64,000 nucleotides of DNA from Heliocybe sulcata. Taxonomy: Eukaryota > Basidiomycota > Agaricomycetes > Gloeophyllales > Gloeophyllaceae. The notes beneath the pieces were generated by a model. The model had not been told where the DNA came from. It saw only the letters and a program-made list of their open reading frames with translations, and ran no database searches. The position numbers and the translations under genes are program-made. Of this stretch, positions 37,670-49,450 are shown one piece after another. The number at the start of each line of letters is the position of its first letter. Position 1 is the first letter of the stretch. The stretch covers positions 310,001 to 374,000 of the forward strand of contig ML213506.1 of assembly GCA_004369045.1 (NCBI GenBank). The letters are read 5' to 3'.

Positions 37670-38236
37670 ATGTTAGGGCAAGACATGTCAGATCTTGCAC
37701 CTGGTTATGTCCCAAATTATGGACGACCGGAGGGGGTGCTGCCACCACCGGATATGTCGCTAGACTATCCTGACCCCGACTCACCTCTCCCGATATATCT
37801 GCACGTCCGCCCAGAGCTGGCTCGCAGGTTCTCACACCAGGAGCCGACTACGCGAGATCTTCACTGGTCCGTCGACTGGTGGGTCAGCCAGGATATGATC
37901 AAAACTGTACAGAGTACATGGGAGATCCTGCCCGATGGAACAAAGTCAGAGCACCTTACGAACTGGGGGCCTATCACGAGGAGCCCGACCAGGGTGATAA
38001 GGATGTATGCTAAACCCGTCTTGATCGCCAGCGTGCCTCTTGACAAGAGGAACGTCCTCTGCGAGATCGCACGAGCGCAGCGGGTCAGGCAGCCTGATGG
38101 AGAGTATAACTGTCAGAGTTTTACAGAAGAGATGTTACGGGAAGCAGTGCGGAGAGGCGTTTTCGGCGAAGACGACGTCGAGCGAGCTCTTGAAGAGGCT
38201 AAACAAGGAATGGAGAAAATGACCTACACGCCGTAA
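37670..38236 (+). CDS. P2: family P protein
   Basis: Single exon of 188 residues (MLGQDMSDLAPG start at 37670, or MSDLAPG at 37685, which fits the family better). It has the family motifs GYVPNYGRPEG, TRDLHWSVDWWV (conserved His-Trp), HLTNWGP and VPLDKRNVLCEIARAQRV, then QPDGEYNCQSFTEEMLREAV (conserved Cys, with Glu-Tyr in place of the usual Trp) and a helical end DDVERALEEAKQGM. Unlike P1, P3 and P4 it has no intron after a short first exon. Head-to-head with P1 and followed by the broken K2. Function unknown. Confidence 0.75.
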   Translation: MLGQDMSDLAPGYVPNYGRPEGVLPPPDMSLDYPDPDSPLPIYLHVRPELARRFSHQEPTTRDLHWSVDWWVSQDMIKTVQSTWEILPDGTKSEHLTNWGPITRSPTRVIRMYAKPVLIASVPLDKRNVLCEIARAQRVRQPDGEYNCQSFTEEMLREAVRRGVFGEDDVERALEEAKQGMEKMTYTP

Positions 38237-38439
38237 TCAGTGGGCAACACTCTTGAACGCGGTCGCCTTTGGAGGCACTCTTCGATCTCAGACGCTTTCG
38301 TTTCTCGAAGCCTGAAGGAGAACGCTTGCTAGCATTATTTATCGTTCCCGGTGGTCGACCCAGTGAGATACAGTGCATCACTTTCATAGTGGTCGTCATA
38401 GTGCCGTATTGACAGTATATCTATAGGACTTACTTCGCC

Positions 38440-39900
38440 TCTTCCGAGAACATCAGTCCAAAGATGTATCTAGATGGGTTATATCACCATTCTATAAGAG
38501 AGACCGCTCAATGGCAAGCATTCAAAAACTTCATTACGCCAAGGAGAACCCCATATAAGACAGGTGTGCGGTCATGGATCTCCCGTTGCAGGTTGTGCTG
38601 ACGAGGAGACTACGACGCGAGCATGGAAGATTGTCGTATATGACACATATAAAGCGTTATGCAAACGCATTTTCGTCGGCAAGGTCAAAGAAGTCTTCAT
38701 ACGCCATATCGACAGCTCTTACATAGACCGAATATATGCGCGCGTGGAAGCAGCGCGAAATTATACAGGCTGCTTTCGAGGCAAGTCCTTCCAGTACATT
38801 TTTATGGAGAGCCACGGGCTGATTACTTTGCGCAGACCCGGGATTTTCTCAGTCGAGATGTCGACAAAACAGACGACCACGGTCTTTCAACTGCGTGAAC
38901 ACGATGCGAAGACATGTGACGGATGGACATCTGGTCTCTGTTCATCAATTATGTCGAGGCTACTTTCCTGGAGATCCAGCAAGGCCTGAACGCGTGCGAC
39001 TGGTCCATCGAAGGTATCACTGTCTTTACGCACCTCTTTCTCGCTAATGCGATGCCAGCTCTGGGACCTGCATGCGCCTGCAAATTACTCCACGAGTTAT
39101 CGCGGCTGACTATGACTGAAGAAATATGGTGCAACGCCATGCGACCCGTCAAAGGTCGGAGGATATCGACGGGCTGGTTACTTTGGCTCGGAAGCCTCAC
39201 AGATATGGCGCTCGTGTTCCTAACTCTGGTATCTATCAGTTCAACGATCCCACTATCGTCAAGCACGGCGCGCATATACCTCAAGAAAGCCATGGTCATG
39301 GAGTACCTGCGACTAAATAGTGGTGTACCGGCACCAGAATACTCGCTCGGAAGGTAGTCTCCATGTCATGATGTCTCTCGTCGGATGCCGAAGAATTGTC
39401 CGAGCTCTCGACGACACGCTTCTGGATGAGACACGAATACAGGAACTTGTCAACCAACTCATTGTCCACGTCGGACAGACCAGACTGGTGGGAGGCGAGC
39501 GAGACGTAGTCGCTGCATGGCCGATTGGAGTAACGTGCAGCGGACTATTCACACCTCCTCCCCCTCAAGTCGCTCTACATCTTCTACGGTCATCAGGTGG
39601 ACATATTCAACGATGCCGGGGCAGTATCGTGTCACATGGTCCAAAACGCTGGCGGAAAGCGCTATGGGAGCTGTAGTGCCAAGCCATGGTGACCTCGATC
39701 CGAGGAATGTCATGGTCAGAGGCGGCGGCATCGTGGCGACCGTTGACTGGGAAAGGTACTGGTGGTATTACCGAGTTCAGGGAAGGGATGATGGCGGAAA
39801 GGTACTGGGATAATGCTGAATGGTATACACGAATATGCGACAGAAACGACCGAGGCTCTTTCATATGTACCAAATTCTGCTTGTTCCATGTTCCAAGTGC
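38440..39900 (+). pseudogene. K2: broken family K gene
   Basis: Clear remains of a family K gene. Fragments in more than one frame match K1 and K3 in order: an N-terminal QWQAFKNF piece, FINYVEATFLEIQQGL with the following MHLFL-like segment, a QFNDPTIVKHG piece (ATP-binding Lys region), ALDDTLLDETRIQELVNQL, and the kinase loop PSHGDLDPRNVMV with ATVDWERYWWY. No single frame covers more than a third, and there are several breaks, so it is taken as a host pseudogene. Catalytic residues are still readable, so decay is probably fairly recent. It faces P3 tail to tail, repeating the K1/P1 arrangement. Confidence 0.75.
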
Positions 39901-40174
39901 AAGAACGTTGCGTAGATCCTTATACCGCGGGGACGCATTATTCGATTGTAGGATATATTTACCGTCAAGCGAATAGTTCTCTGTAGTTGTATGCTCTGGA
40001 CTTGGGACATTGACTTAAGGCCGTTAAGAACACCCGAAGGACGCACTCCAGTTGCAGAACACCTAGGTCTGAGCAGATCCATTTTGTCACGTAGGACATA
40101 GAAGTACACATGGCAGTTAACCATTACAATTATACATCAGACCAAACACAACCAATACCCAGCGATATGAGAGA

Positions 40175-40798
40175 CTAGTTTGTATCCCAGCGTTCGCCCG
40201 CCTCCTGCAGGGCCCTCGTAACCTGCTCAGCGTCGAGGATGCCGCGCTGCACCGCCTCCTGCAAGATCTCAGCCACGAAGGTCTGGCCATTCCAACCTCC
40301 GCCCGGGTACCGGACAGGATGAGACCTAGCGATATTTTCCAAGTTACCTCGCTGCCGCCCGCTTAGCAGCCCTATCCGTGCCTTGCGCGCCCGCGAAGCC
40401 GCATGAGGGCTAATGGAATACGACAGCGGTCCAGCATTCGTAAGGAATGGGAGCGGCTCAGAGATCCGAACGGGGTGCATCTCCCTGCTGGCCCGGATCA
40501 CGCGCCAGGACTGAGCTGCGACGTCGAGCCGCCAGACTATTGCCCATTCTAAATCCGTTGCGGGAATGTGTCTTCCGCTCGGGTACACCATGATGAAAAC
40601 GGGCGTATCACAGTCGGTATTGTCCCGGTAGCCTGGCTCCCCGGCGTAGCACACTGGAATGTGCACCGGGATCCGTTTGGAACCATCCAGAACAGAGCGC
40701 CCGAAATCTGGGACATACTGCAACGAATAAGGGCAAGTTCAAGTCATCACCAAGAAGCTTGAGCAACGAACGGAACGGCATACCTCAGAGTCGGTCAT
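40175..40798 (-). CDS. P3: family P protein lacking the conserved His and Cys
   Basis: 185 residues from a 15-base first exon (MTDSE, 40784-40798) and 40175-40717, with a 66-base intron at the same place as in P1 and P4. Family motifs are YVPDFGRSVLDG, WRVIRASREM, FLTNAGPLSY, GLLSGRQRGNLENIARSHPV and AEILQEAVQRGI. The two positions that are fixed elsewhere differ: TDLEWAIVW has Glu where the others have His, and GGWNGQTFVAEIL has Gly where the others have Cys. The frame is otherwise intact, so this looks like an expressed but catalytically dead paralogue, if the pair is an active site. It is convergent with the K2 remains. Confidence 0.75.
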
Positions 40799-41400
40799 AG
40801 TAAGTAAAGAATGAAGGGGGGATGGCGTAGAGGTTGTAGACAAAGGGCGTAATACTGCAGGATTACAGACGCGTTGATACCCCACTTTTCACCTGTGCAA
40901 CGTGAACGAAAACTGCTCACCCTGTGCCTAAGAGGCCTTGCTAGTTGCTCTTGGGCAGATGCGCTGGAATTGCGTCCCTCGTAGACGTTCGAGGATGAGC
41001 GCTGTTCGAGTTCTGGAAGCGAGAGAACGAGGGCAATTCGCCGGGCACGTGATCACTAGAACCGACCTCCTTCAAGTAACCCTTTTCCATACCGGTCTAG
41101 ACATTGCAGTATTTCCAGTGCTTCAACCAATACCAAGTGCATCCGTCTTGTCTGATGCTCTGACTAGGATTCCGTGTGAACCTGAGCGGGGCCCATTTTC
41201 AGAATAACGGCCTTTCGTTCTGGATGGTTTTGCTCCGTCGTGATGTTAGACCATCGAATCGCGCTGAGTATAGAGCTGCAGTCCTTTCTGGCTACTGTGC
41301 TTTCACCAGCAACACACTATATCTTCAGTGGGTTTTGACAGCTCTTTTGAGTTTTAGTAGAGCTCACCTGAGGTACAAAACTTGCCCTTCAAAGCATAGC
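40799..41400. other. Spacer between P3 and the tandem array
   Basis: No gene recognised. It may hold the upstream part of whatever gene gave rise to the array starting near 41400. Confidence 0.35.
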
Positions 41401-44160
41401 ATTGAATAGAAGAGGAGCTATGCTGCCGGCCAAGCCCTGCTACGCGGGGACGAAACAGAGTATCAATGAGCTTAGGGAGACGCAGGGACTGCTATATAAC
41501 ATACTCTGTGCCTACATATCCAACTTCTGGGCCGACTCTGAAACATGCGACGATTATCTCGAGGCAATCCTACGCGCTAGGTAAGATATTGTCCTTGTAT
41601 TGGAAGAGACAATACTGACCAAGCACAGATGTTAGCCTCCGAACTGCATATGCGTACCTGGCCTCCGAGACCGCTGTCATGGCCGATGGCGGACATCCCC
41701 CGTGAGCAAGCTCACTTAAACTGGGGAGGACGCAAATATCAGTGGACCCAGTACGGAGCAAAAACTGCTGCATAGCATACACAGTGCCTACGCATCAGAA
41801 TCCTGCGCCGACTCTGAAGTATGGCTATATCAGCCACGAGTATCTCGAGACACTCTCCCAGAATCCTGGGCACTATGTAAGATGATGTCCTTGTCGTGTA
41901 AGAAATGTTACTGACCAAGCATAGATGTTAGCCTCGGAGCTGCGGTATGCTTCCCTGGCGACCGAGACCACTGCCATGGTTTCGACATTCCGCCTGAGCA
42001 CGCTCGGTGAGACGCCGCGACTGCTGTAGACCATACACCGTTCCTACCCATCAAGATTCTGCGCCGACTCCAAAATATGGCTATATCAGTCACAATTATC
42101 TATAATTTCTCGAGGCAGCCAACTGCGATCCTGGGCGCTAAGTAAGACATTGTCCTTTCCTTCCTTGTAATGAACGACACCGACCAAGCACAGATGGTAG
42201 CCTCGGGACTGAAGTATGTGAACCTAGCGTCCGGGACCGCCGTCATGGCCGATAGCGGGCATCCCACCTGAAGAAGCACAATGAGACGCAGCGACTGCTG
42301 CATAGCATACACCGTACCTCCACATCGAAATTCCGTGCCGACGCTGCAGTATGGCAATACCAGCCACTATCATCTTGAGGCAGTCGGCTACAACCCTGGG
42401 CGCTAAGTGAGATGCCGTCCTTGTATTGTAATAAACGATACTGACCGAGCATAGATGCTATCCTTGGGACTGTGGTGCGAGATCGCTGTCATGGCCGACG
42501 GCGGACATCCAGCCTGAACAAGCTCACTTAGGTCGGGGACGGCACGACGTCAATGGGCTCAGTACGAAGCAACGACTGCTCCATTCTGTGCCGAGATTCT
42601 GAAGTATGGCAATATTCAAGATCATCTCGAGGCAGCCAACTACAATCCTGGGCGCAAAGTAAGATATTGTCCTGGTCTTGTAAGAAACGGTACTGACCGA
42701 GCACATATATTAGCCTCCCAGCTGCAGTAGAAGGGTCTCAGCCCGAGACCACTGTTATGACATCCCGCCTGAACAGGCTCGCTTGAATGGGGTAAGACAC
42801 AAGATGTTGACAGCAACAATTGCCGCACAACATATGCCGTGCCTACGCATCAGGATTCTGTGCCAACTGTGGAGTATGGCACAACCAGCCACGATTATCT
42901 CGAAGCAGCCAACTACATTCCTAGGCACTAAGTGAGATATAGTCCTTTCATTGCAATAAACGACACTGACCAAGCACAGACGTCAGCATCGGGACTGCAG
43001 TATGCGGACCTGGCGTCCGAGACTGCTGTCATGACATCCCACCTGAACGAGCTCATTCTGTTCGGGGATACAGAGAGTCAATAGCAACGACTGCTGCATA
43101 ACGGCAGTCAACTATAATCCTGGGCGCTTGGTGAGATTTTGTCCTTGTGTTGTAAGAGATTTTACTGACCAAGCACAAATATTGACCTCTGGACTGCAGC
43201 ATCCGGGCGTGGCGCCCGAGACCGCCGGCATGAACGATGGTAGACACCCCGCCTGAACAAGCTTATTTGGATCGGAGACGGCACCGAATGTCAACAGCAA
43301 CGGCTGCTGCATAACATGCGCGATGGTTGCATATCAATACTCCGTGCCGACTGTGAGGTACGGCGAAACCAGCCACGTTTATCTCGAGACAGTCAACTAC
43401 AATCGGGGGTGCTGAGTGAGATGCTGTCCTTTCCTTGCCATAAACGACACTGACCGAACACAGATGCTGGCCTCGGAACTGCAGTATTCGGGCCTGGCGT
43501 CCGAGACCGCTGTCATGACATCCGGCTTGAGCAAGCTCATTTGAATCGGGGACGACACAGAATGTTAATAGCACCGACTGCTGCGTAACATACGCTGTGC
43601 CTACATATCGGAATCCTGTGTCGATTCTGAGGTATGGCAATACTAGCCACGACGACCTTGGCGCAGCTGACTATGATGCTGGGCGCAAAGTAAGATGTTG
43701 TCTTTGTATTGCAAGAAACGATACTCACCGAGCGCAAATATTAGCGTCGGGACTGCAGCATTCGGGTCTGGCGTCCGAGACTGCTGTCATGGCCGATGGC
43801 GGACATACCCCGTGAACGAACTCACTTGGATCGGGGACGGCACAAATTGCCGATAGCAACGACCGCTGCGCAACACACCGTCCTACACATCAAAATTCTG
43901 CGGCGACTCTGAGGTAGGGCGGGACCAGTCACTGTTATCTCGATGCAGCGAACAAAAATCCTGGGCGCTAGGTGAGATATTGTCCTTGTCTTGTAAGGGA
44001 CGATACTGACCAAGCATAGATGTTATCTCTGGGACTGCAGTATACGGTCGTAGCGTCCGGGACGCCTGTCGTGGCTTAGACGCGTACCTGGACGATCCGG
44101 CTGTACCTCCTATCTTGCAAACCTTCACCAGGCAGGACGACCGTCTCCACCTGAGCAAGC
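41400..44160 (+). repeat. Degenerate tandem array of about ten exon-plus-intron-like units
   Basis: About ten direct repeats of roughly 200-300 bases (mean near 265). Each holds an exon-like part (GATTATCTCGAGGCA..., then GGGCGCTA) followed by GTRAGAT, a TGTCCTTG stretch, the branch-like YACTGACC and AAGCACAG or AAGCATAG, then ATGTTAGCCTC...GGACTGCAG and CATGGCCGATGGCGGACATCC. The CTGACC landmarks fall near 41615, 41913, 42180, 42440, 42693, 42966, 43164, 43453, 43723 and 44006. Units differ by substitutions and indels and no frame stays open through more than about one unit, so the array is probably non-coding today. The first unit keeps a 60-codon frame (41402-41584) ending DDYLEAILRAR, and the last runs into coding-like LDDPAVPPILQTFTRQDDRL. 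Confidence 0.8.
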
Positions 44161-46771
44161 TCTGTGGATCTGGGCCGCTGCCTTGGGATGGCGATATTGG
44201 ATTAACTATCAAATGGCATGCGCGACTGTGACTACTCAGCGACTTCCGGTCGCTTTCATGATGCTTTGACCGTGCACCAGCCCATCCGTCGAAGCGCGAC
44301 AGGCGGTATGCATACGGAAGGTTCACCGTGGTGCTCACGCACTGAGTCTGTTATATTCATGGTGCTGTGACCGTGCGCTGGTCCGTCAGCTCGAAGCACG
44401 AGGAGCGGTGTGGCCTCTGACAAGTTTTCAGAGTGGCGAGTCGTGATCGCCCGCAAAAAAACTGCGTCCCACCACGTCAGCTACGTCTACCGAATCCAAG
44501 CATGCTGTCAAACTCGCCTGCAGACGCTAAAGACCACCCAACCACATGTATTATGCCGAAATCCAGCGGAGGAGGGATAAGAGCGTCATCCAAGGTTTCA
44601 TTTATATAAGTCACGGTCACAGTCCCCTAGTCCCCTCTCCACCGACGACGACGACAGCATCCTTTTAAACGTACGTAGCAGGGACTTTTTCTCGTATATC
44701 ACACCCGTACACTATTTTACCAGCACCACACACGGTCACCCGCCTCTCGTCTCGACTGCCGCGCACATGCCCGTGTCCAGCGCGCCTCACATCTAAGCTG
44801 TACAGTTTAGGAAAGTCCTGGCTGTCGCGTCGCTGTGCATATGACGCGTACCGTTCATCCTAACCTCCCACTCAAGCTCAAGACTAGTGCCATCTTAATC
44901 GGCAAGCCTCCTCCCCCCTCCCAACATATTCCACACCTTCAGGCACCACCCTCGCCCTAGCCAGCAGCACTACCCCAAACTCGTCGCGTTCGCCACTGTT
45001 GGCTGCAACGCAACTACCACCCACGTGCCATTTATGTAACGATGGCTGTGCCTCCTTCGGTCAAAGTGCTGAACCTTTCGTCCCGAAAAAGGCCACTATT
45101 TATAATTATTTGGTGTCTCGCAGCTCTAGACCTGGCCGCCAAACGGGAGCCACCTGTCACGTGATCGCTCAAGGGCAGGCCGCTTGACGCGGGTGTGGCG
45201 TTCCGCGCGCACATATGCAAGTCGACGCGTGCGCCACGGTAAACGGTTTGGGATATCCAGAGAGGCCAGCGTATGCGTGACATTAATTATCCACAGCTGT
45301 AGCCCGCTCGAGCCATCCCAACCCACCAATCCAATCCTCGTCATGTTCACTCTCATTAGCCTCCCCTCCAAAAGCGGCACACTTGCATTCGCCCTCATCC
45401 CTCTTCCCGTTCCCCTCCATCGAGTCATCACTCACGGTGACACCGCCGACACTCCTCTCGCCTCCGAAACCTCCACAAACTCCAGACACTGCCCGTCTGC
45501 CCCACGCGCCTCTGCGAATAATCCCTCCTCGCTCTTCCCTCCACCGTTAACCTCCCTGATTTGTGTGCCGCCCACTCTGCACATCTCATCACCGCTCTCC
45601 GCCCATTCTGCCCGTGTATCTGCCAATTTAACCTTTGGATTTGTTCCCCTCGTGTTCAAATGAGGTCTGAGAAAAAGAGCGTGCGGTCGGCCTCGCAGTC
45701 GACGACAGAGCGGCACCCGCGCGCATGGGAGGGTTGGCGGATGCGGTTCTGCTTGGTCGGTGGTGGTCTGCTCTCTACGGGTGGCGACAGGTCTCGGACA
45801 TATCCTGCCCGGCGCCTCTGTGTTGATCGCAAGTGTCGACGTGTTCTCTTGCCGACGACGAGAGCTCTGCTCATGGACGCTGTGGGACTAGAAACGATGC
45901 CAAGCCTCGCAGGTCATGTGGGTAATGTGACCCGGAGACGAGGCGTCAGTCCACCTTCGAGCAGGGCTGGGTGATTTCGGGAGCGTTCTTGTTCTGTAGC
46001 TCTCTGTGTGGAAGGGTGACAGGAGATGTTCCGACGAGGCGTGTTCTAGGTGACATTGGAAGCTATCTGTATATCGGATCCGGGGTCGCGTTGCACAGTT
46101 AGTGGGATTATGTAGTTGGATGCGGTAGGAGAAAGAGCTTAAAGAAAAGAGCGCAATGTAAACAGTATTGGCCCGGAGGACGTGCAGGACGAGCAGCGTC
46201 GGTTATGTACATGTTTTGCCCTTGGATTGTCGTAGCCATCCTCAACCGGGCGCGGTGTTCCAGTTCTGAGTATAGCCCGGCTTCTCCGATGCATCTCGAG
46301 GGTTATTGGCAGTCGCTGCCCCTGCAACTAGAGTCAGCGAGCACAGCGCAGGTGCAGCCATTGATCCAACAGCGGTTTACGTACCCCGCCGTCGAGGCGC
46401 GTGCAACGCTTTTCGCGGGTGGCCGCCAATCAGCAATCGCCGATCAATCAGCTTACGTCACCCTCTCTTCACAAGGTGCGTTCCCTAAGCGGGACGCCGG
46501 AAGCAAATGGCGACCTTCTTGACGTGCTGGTCCTTCGAATCGAACAGCGGCATATGCGTCTCTCCCAAGCGCGGCTTCCCAAGGTCCGACTGACAAGGCA
46601 ACAAGGCGTTTATTAACGGGCTGGCCGGGGAATAAAGCGGGTGATCATGAAGATGGTTAGCGGAGGAGAGAGTGAAGACCGCCGAGGGACATCAGAACGG
46701 TGGGTGATGACGTGGGTTGTGTGAAGGTCTCCTGTCCGACTCTTGTCCTTTCCTCTCGTCCTCGTCCTACC
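44161..46771. other. Region without a confident gene, array to FAM72
   Basis: Contains a TATA-like box at 44601-44610, a 39-codon plus-strand frame at 44841-44960 (MTRTVHPNLPLKLKTSAILI...) and a 159-codon Pro/Ser-rich plus-strand frame at 45184-45663 with open antisense frames. None resembles a known family. The stretch is C-rich on the plus strand between 44880 and 45620, like a 5' UTR or a low-complexity coding exon. A lineage-specific gene here is possible but unproven. Confidence 0.35.
44601..44610 (+). promoter_or_regulatory. TATA-like box of an unassigned transcript
   Basis: TTTATATAAG followed by pyrimidine-rich DNA, as in strong fungal promoters, yet no confident gene follows on the plus strand until 46772. 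Confidence 0.35.
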
Positions 46772-48283
46772 ATGTCTCCGTTCGTCCTGCACCCCCGCCC
46801 ACGGCCGGCGCTCTCGCATCGCGCTACCCTTCCATTCGTGTACAACCCCTCCGCGCCGCCCTTCGTCCCCTCCCACACGGTCCCCGTCCTGGTGCCACGC
46901 CCCGGCTTCCCCGCATCTCCGGACACCCACATCCATCATATTCATAATGATCATCACTACCACACACGCCAGCCTTACCTCCCTCCACCACCCCAACCTG
47001 CGATGGACCCCGTCCTCGCGAGAGAGCACGCCTACCGCCTTCAGCTGCAGTACCCCTCGGGATCGTGGCGCCCGCCCGCCCCGGTTGTGCCCGATCTCAG
47101 CGCACCCAGTCGCCAGCAGACGCAACGAACGCAGGTCCCGCAGAAGGTCTGGATACTCGACTGCACCAGCTGCGGGACGTTCTTGACGAACAGGGGCATG
47201 AAGGTACGCGACTTGCCTGTATATATACAAGTGCGCGAAGCTGACTATTGAGCGAGCAGGCAGTCCTCCTCCTCCACCCGTCTGTATCCCTCTACTCCAC
47301 CGATGCCCTGCCAGCCAATTGCTCCCCTTGGGAAGCCTCGTCGTCTAAATCTAGTGCGCCATCTTCGTCGAATACGCGCCGCACGTGCGAGTGCCTCACG
47401 CAGACGCTGTGCTGTCATGGCTGTGGGACGGGCGTGGGGTATGTTATTGTGTCTCCGGTGAGTTTTGGCGGTTTGTTGTCGGGAGCTTGCGCGTTGGAAG
47501 GTTTTGTTGGATGGCGAGTAGGCATATGTCGCGGGATGCTACGTTATATGCTCTCCTGGGACATGCACCCTGCTTTCGGGCGCATATACACTCCTATCGT
47601 TCTCCTCTTTGCAAAGTCGCGTACGCGTACTTTCCAGAATATCCGCATATCCATACCTTGTTCAGGCATATACTAACTCCCTTCGCTTTGTACAGTGCGC
47701 CCGGTGCACCGCTCAACCACCCTCGCTCGCGACCACGCAGCCGCGGACAACAAATGGACACCGGTTTGTGTTCTACTCGAAGGAGGTGGAGGCGGTCGAG
47801 AGGGGGTATGTAGGCGGGGAGGAGGGCGTCGTGCCGTACAACCCGGCCCCCGCTCCTGGCCACACCCACTCGCGCAGGGCTAGCACGCGGTGGGGAGATT
47901 ATTCGCTGGTTGGGAGGCCGAGGCATGCGGAGGGCGGGGTGGGGAGGCGGGTGCCGGAGCTGTGGGAGGTGTCGCCGGCGTTGTCGGATGTGACGGCTGT
48001 GTCGGATCCGGTTAGTGATGATTCGGTGGAGGAGGAGTATGAGGGTATGCCGCCTTTGGAAGGGGAGGGGGAGGAGAAGGAGGGGGAGGTGGTTGAGGCT
48101 CTCCCGACGTACCTGGGCTTGGGGAAGGAGGAGGGGAGGAGGTTGGGGGAGGGGGAGACGGTGTATTGGCATCATCTTGTGAGGGGCGGGGAGATGGGGT
48201 GTGTGAGGGAGGAGTGGAGGGCGCGCCTCGGGAGAGGGCGAGGGAAGGTTGGTAAGGCGGTGTGGAGCGGGGTCGGGCGGTGA
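46772..48283 (+). CDS. FAM72-family protein with long C-terminal tail
   Basis: Three exons (46772-47203, 47260-47457, 47696-48283; introns of 56 and 238 bases) give 405 residues. After a Pro/His-rich lead of about 115 residues the FAM72 core reads WILDCTSCGTFLTNRGMK, then VLLLHPSVSLYSTDALPANC, RTCECLTQTLCCHGCGTGVG, YVIVSPCARC and NGHRFVFYSKEVEAVERGY. The paired CxxC motifs suggest zinc binding. The tail (about residues 240-405) is acidic, Gly/Glu-rich and low in complexity. In mammals FAM72A binds the uracil glycosylase UNG2; the fungal role is not known to me. The model is supported by motif continuity across both splices. Confidence 0.82.
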
Positions 48284-48669
48284 GCGCTGGCCTCTGGATT
48301 TTATTTTTATTTGTGTATTGTCTGTTTTTCGCTTTGTTGATGCTTTCGCTTGGTTTGTATACGCGGATTTGGTGTGATACCCCATATCATGAGGACATTG
48401 TAGACACTGTATTGGATTGTGGTTCTTGTGTATTTTTGGTTTTGTCTGGGTTTGTAGATGTGTACTACGGGTTGGGATGGAATGTATTAGTATTATTTAT
48501 GGGTAGAGGAATGGGATGGGGATGCTGCAGATGGTGTCTGTGTAACTGGATGTCCTTCGTGTGGATGTCCTTTGTGTTGATAGGACTCGGTGCACTCAAG
48601 TTGTGTGTTTTCTGACCTGGAGTGGTCACGTGATCCGCGCGTAGCGGTTTCGTATCAAGGTGCCGTGTT
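48284..48669. other. T/G-rich 3' flank of FAM72
   Basis: Strongly T/G-biased on the plus strand, as in a long 3' UTR. The bias opens a hydrophobic frame (48262-48615) that overlaps the end of FAM72 and is not taken as a gene. Confidence 0.45.
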
Positions 48670-48972
48670 TTGCCTACGGAGATTTGTGAGCGGTGCAAGG
48701 ACTTGAACTGGTATAGGTTCACGCCAGACGCTGATTGTTTCAGGGCTGGGTGGTCGTTTGTGGCTTTGGGACCCTCTTTTGGTCCTCACTGTACGAATGG
48801 CGTGGGGAAATATTTCCGTCGAGCGCGTGATCGGACGGGAAGATTCGACTGGTACGTTTCCCGGTTCTGTCCTGTAGAGATATGGATGGAGGAGAGAGTT
48901 ATGGACCTCGAGCTCGAGTACTTATGCAGGATAGCGACGAGGGTCCAGGGGGGTAGGCCCCTTGTGGCCTAA
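48670..48972 (+). CDS. Short hypothetical protein or exon, Cys-rich start
   Basis: 100-codon frame starting MPTEICERCKDLNWYRF and continuing with balanced composition (DWYVSRFCPVEIW, then MDLELEYLCRIATRV). The CxxC pair and Trp/Arg content look like protein rather than chance, somewhat like the zinc-binding lead of larger fungal proteins (for example those with HET domains), but nothing downstream continues it. It may be a fragment. Not recognised. Confidence 0.3.
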   Translation: MPTEICERCKDLNWYRFTPDADCFRAGWSFVALGPSFGPHCTNGVGKYFRRARDRTGRFDWYVSRFCPVEIWMEERVMDLELEYLCRIATRVQGGRPLVA

Positions 48973-49450
48973 AATATACTAAATACAGACACGCATGCAT
49001 AGAAAGGTCTCGGGTCCTTTGGAGACCCCCGGACCTGTCACTGAGATTTATGACGTCCGGTTGTTTATTTTATTTTTGTTCGCCGCCCGCTTCGATCGGG
49101 TGTGCAGGAGCTACACGCCATGGCTTCCTGTTATGTGGCAAGCTACTCTAGACTGATATGACGCCTGGCTCGAGACGACTGGAAAATGTCACTGTGCTGT
49201 GGGTGCTGCGAGTAAGTGTTGGTATAAACTGGGACATCGATGCAAGCTTCACTAGTAATCCTCGAGTCCAGCGTTCCCTCGGGCAAATAGACTGAATCTC
49301 TAAAACAAGAGGTGTCTGATATAGTGTCCCTAATGCATGACCCGGGTATTTGGAGGCCGCCGTGATTCAGAGCACTTCAGCTGCTTGGACTGGACGCTAT
49401 GATTCTGGACCTCGATGCTGAGCCTGACCGCATTATACTAGATGGACTAG
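48973..49450. other. Spacer before the rearranged block
   Basis: No gene, repeat or regulatory motif recognised. Confidence 0.35.

Noticed and set aside
41570-44338. Series of 60-150 codon minus-strand frames in the tandem array
   Set aside because: They repeat with the array units, cross the intron-like parts and share no stable reading; they are by-products of the repeat.
47594-48385. 263-codon minus-strand Pro/His-rich frame
   Set aside because: Antisense of the low-complexity third exon of FAM72; the sense strand has clean splices and family motifs.
48262-48615. 117-codon hydrophobic frame that looks like a membrane protein
   Set aside because: T/G-rich DNA downstream of FAM72 produces Leu/Val/Phe/Trp runs by composition alone, and the frame overlaps the end of FAM72.
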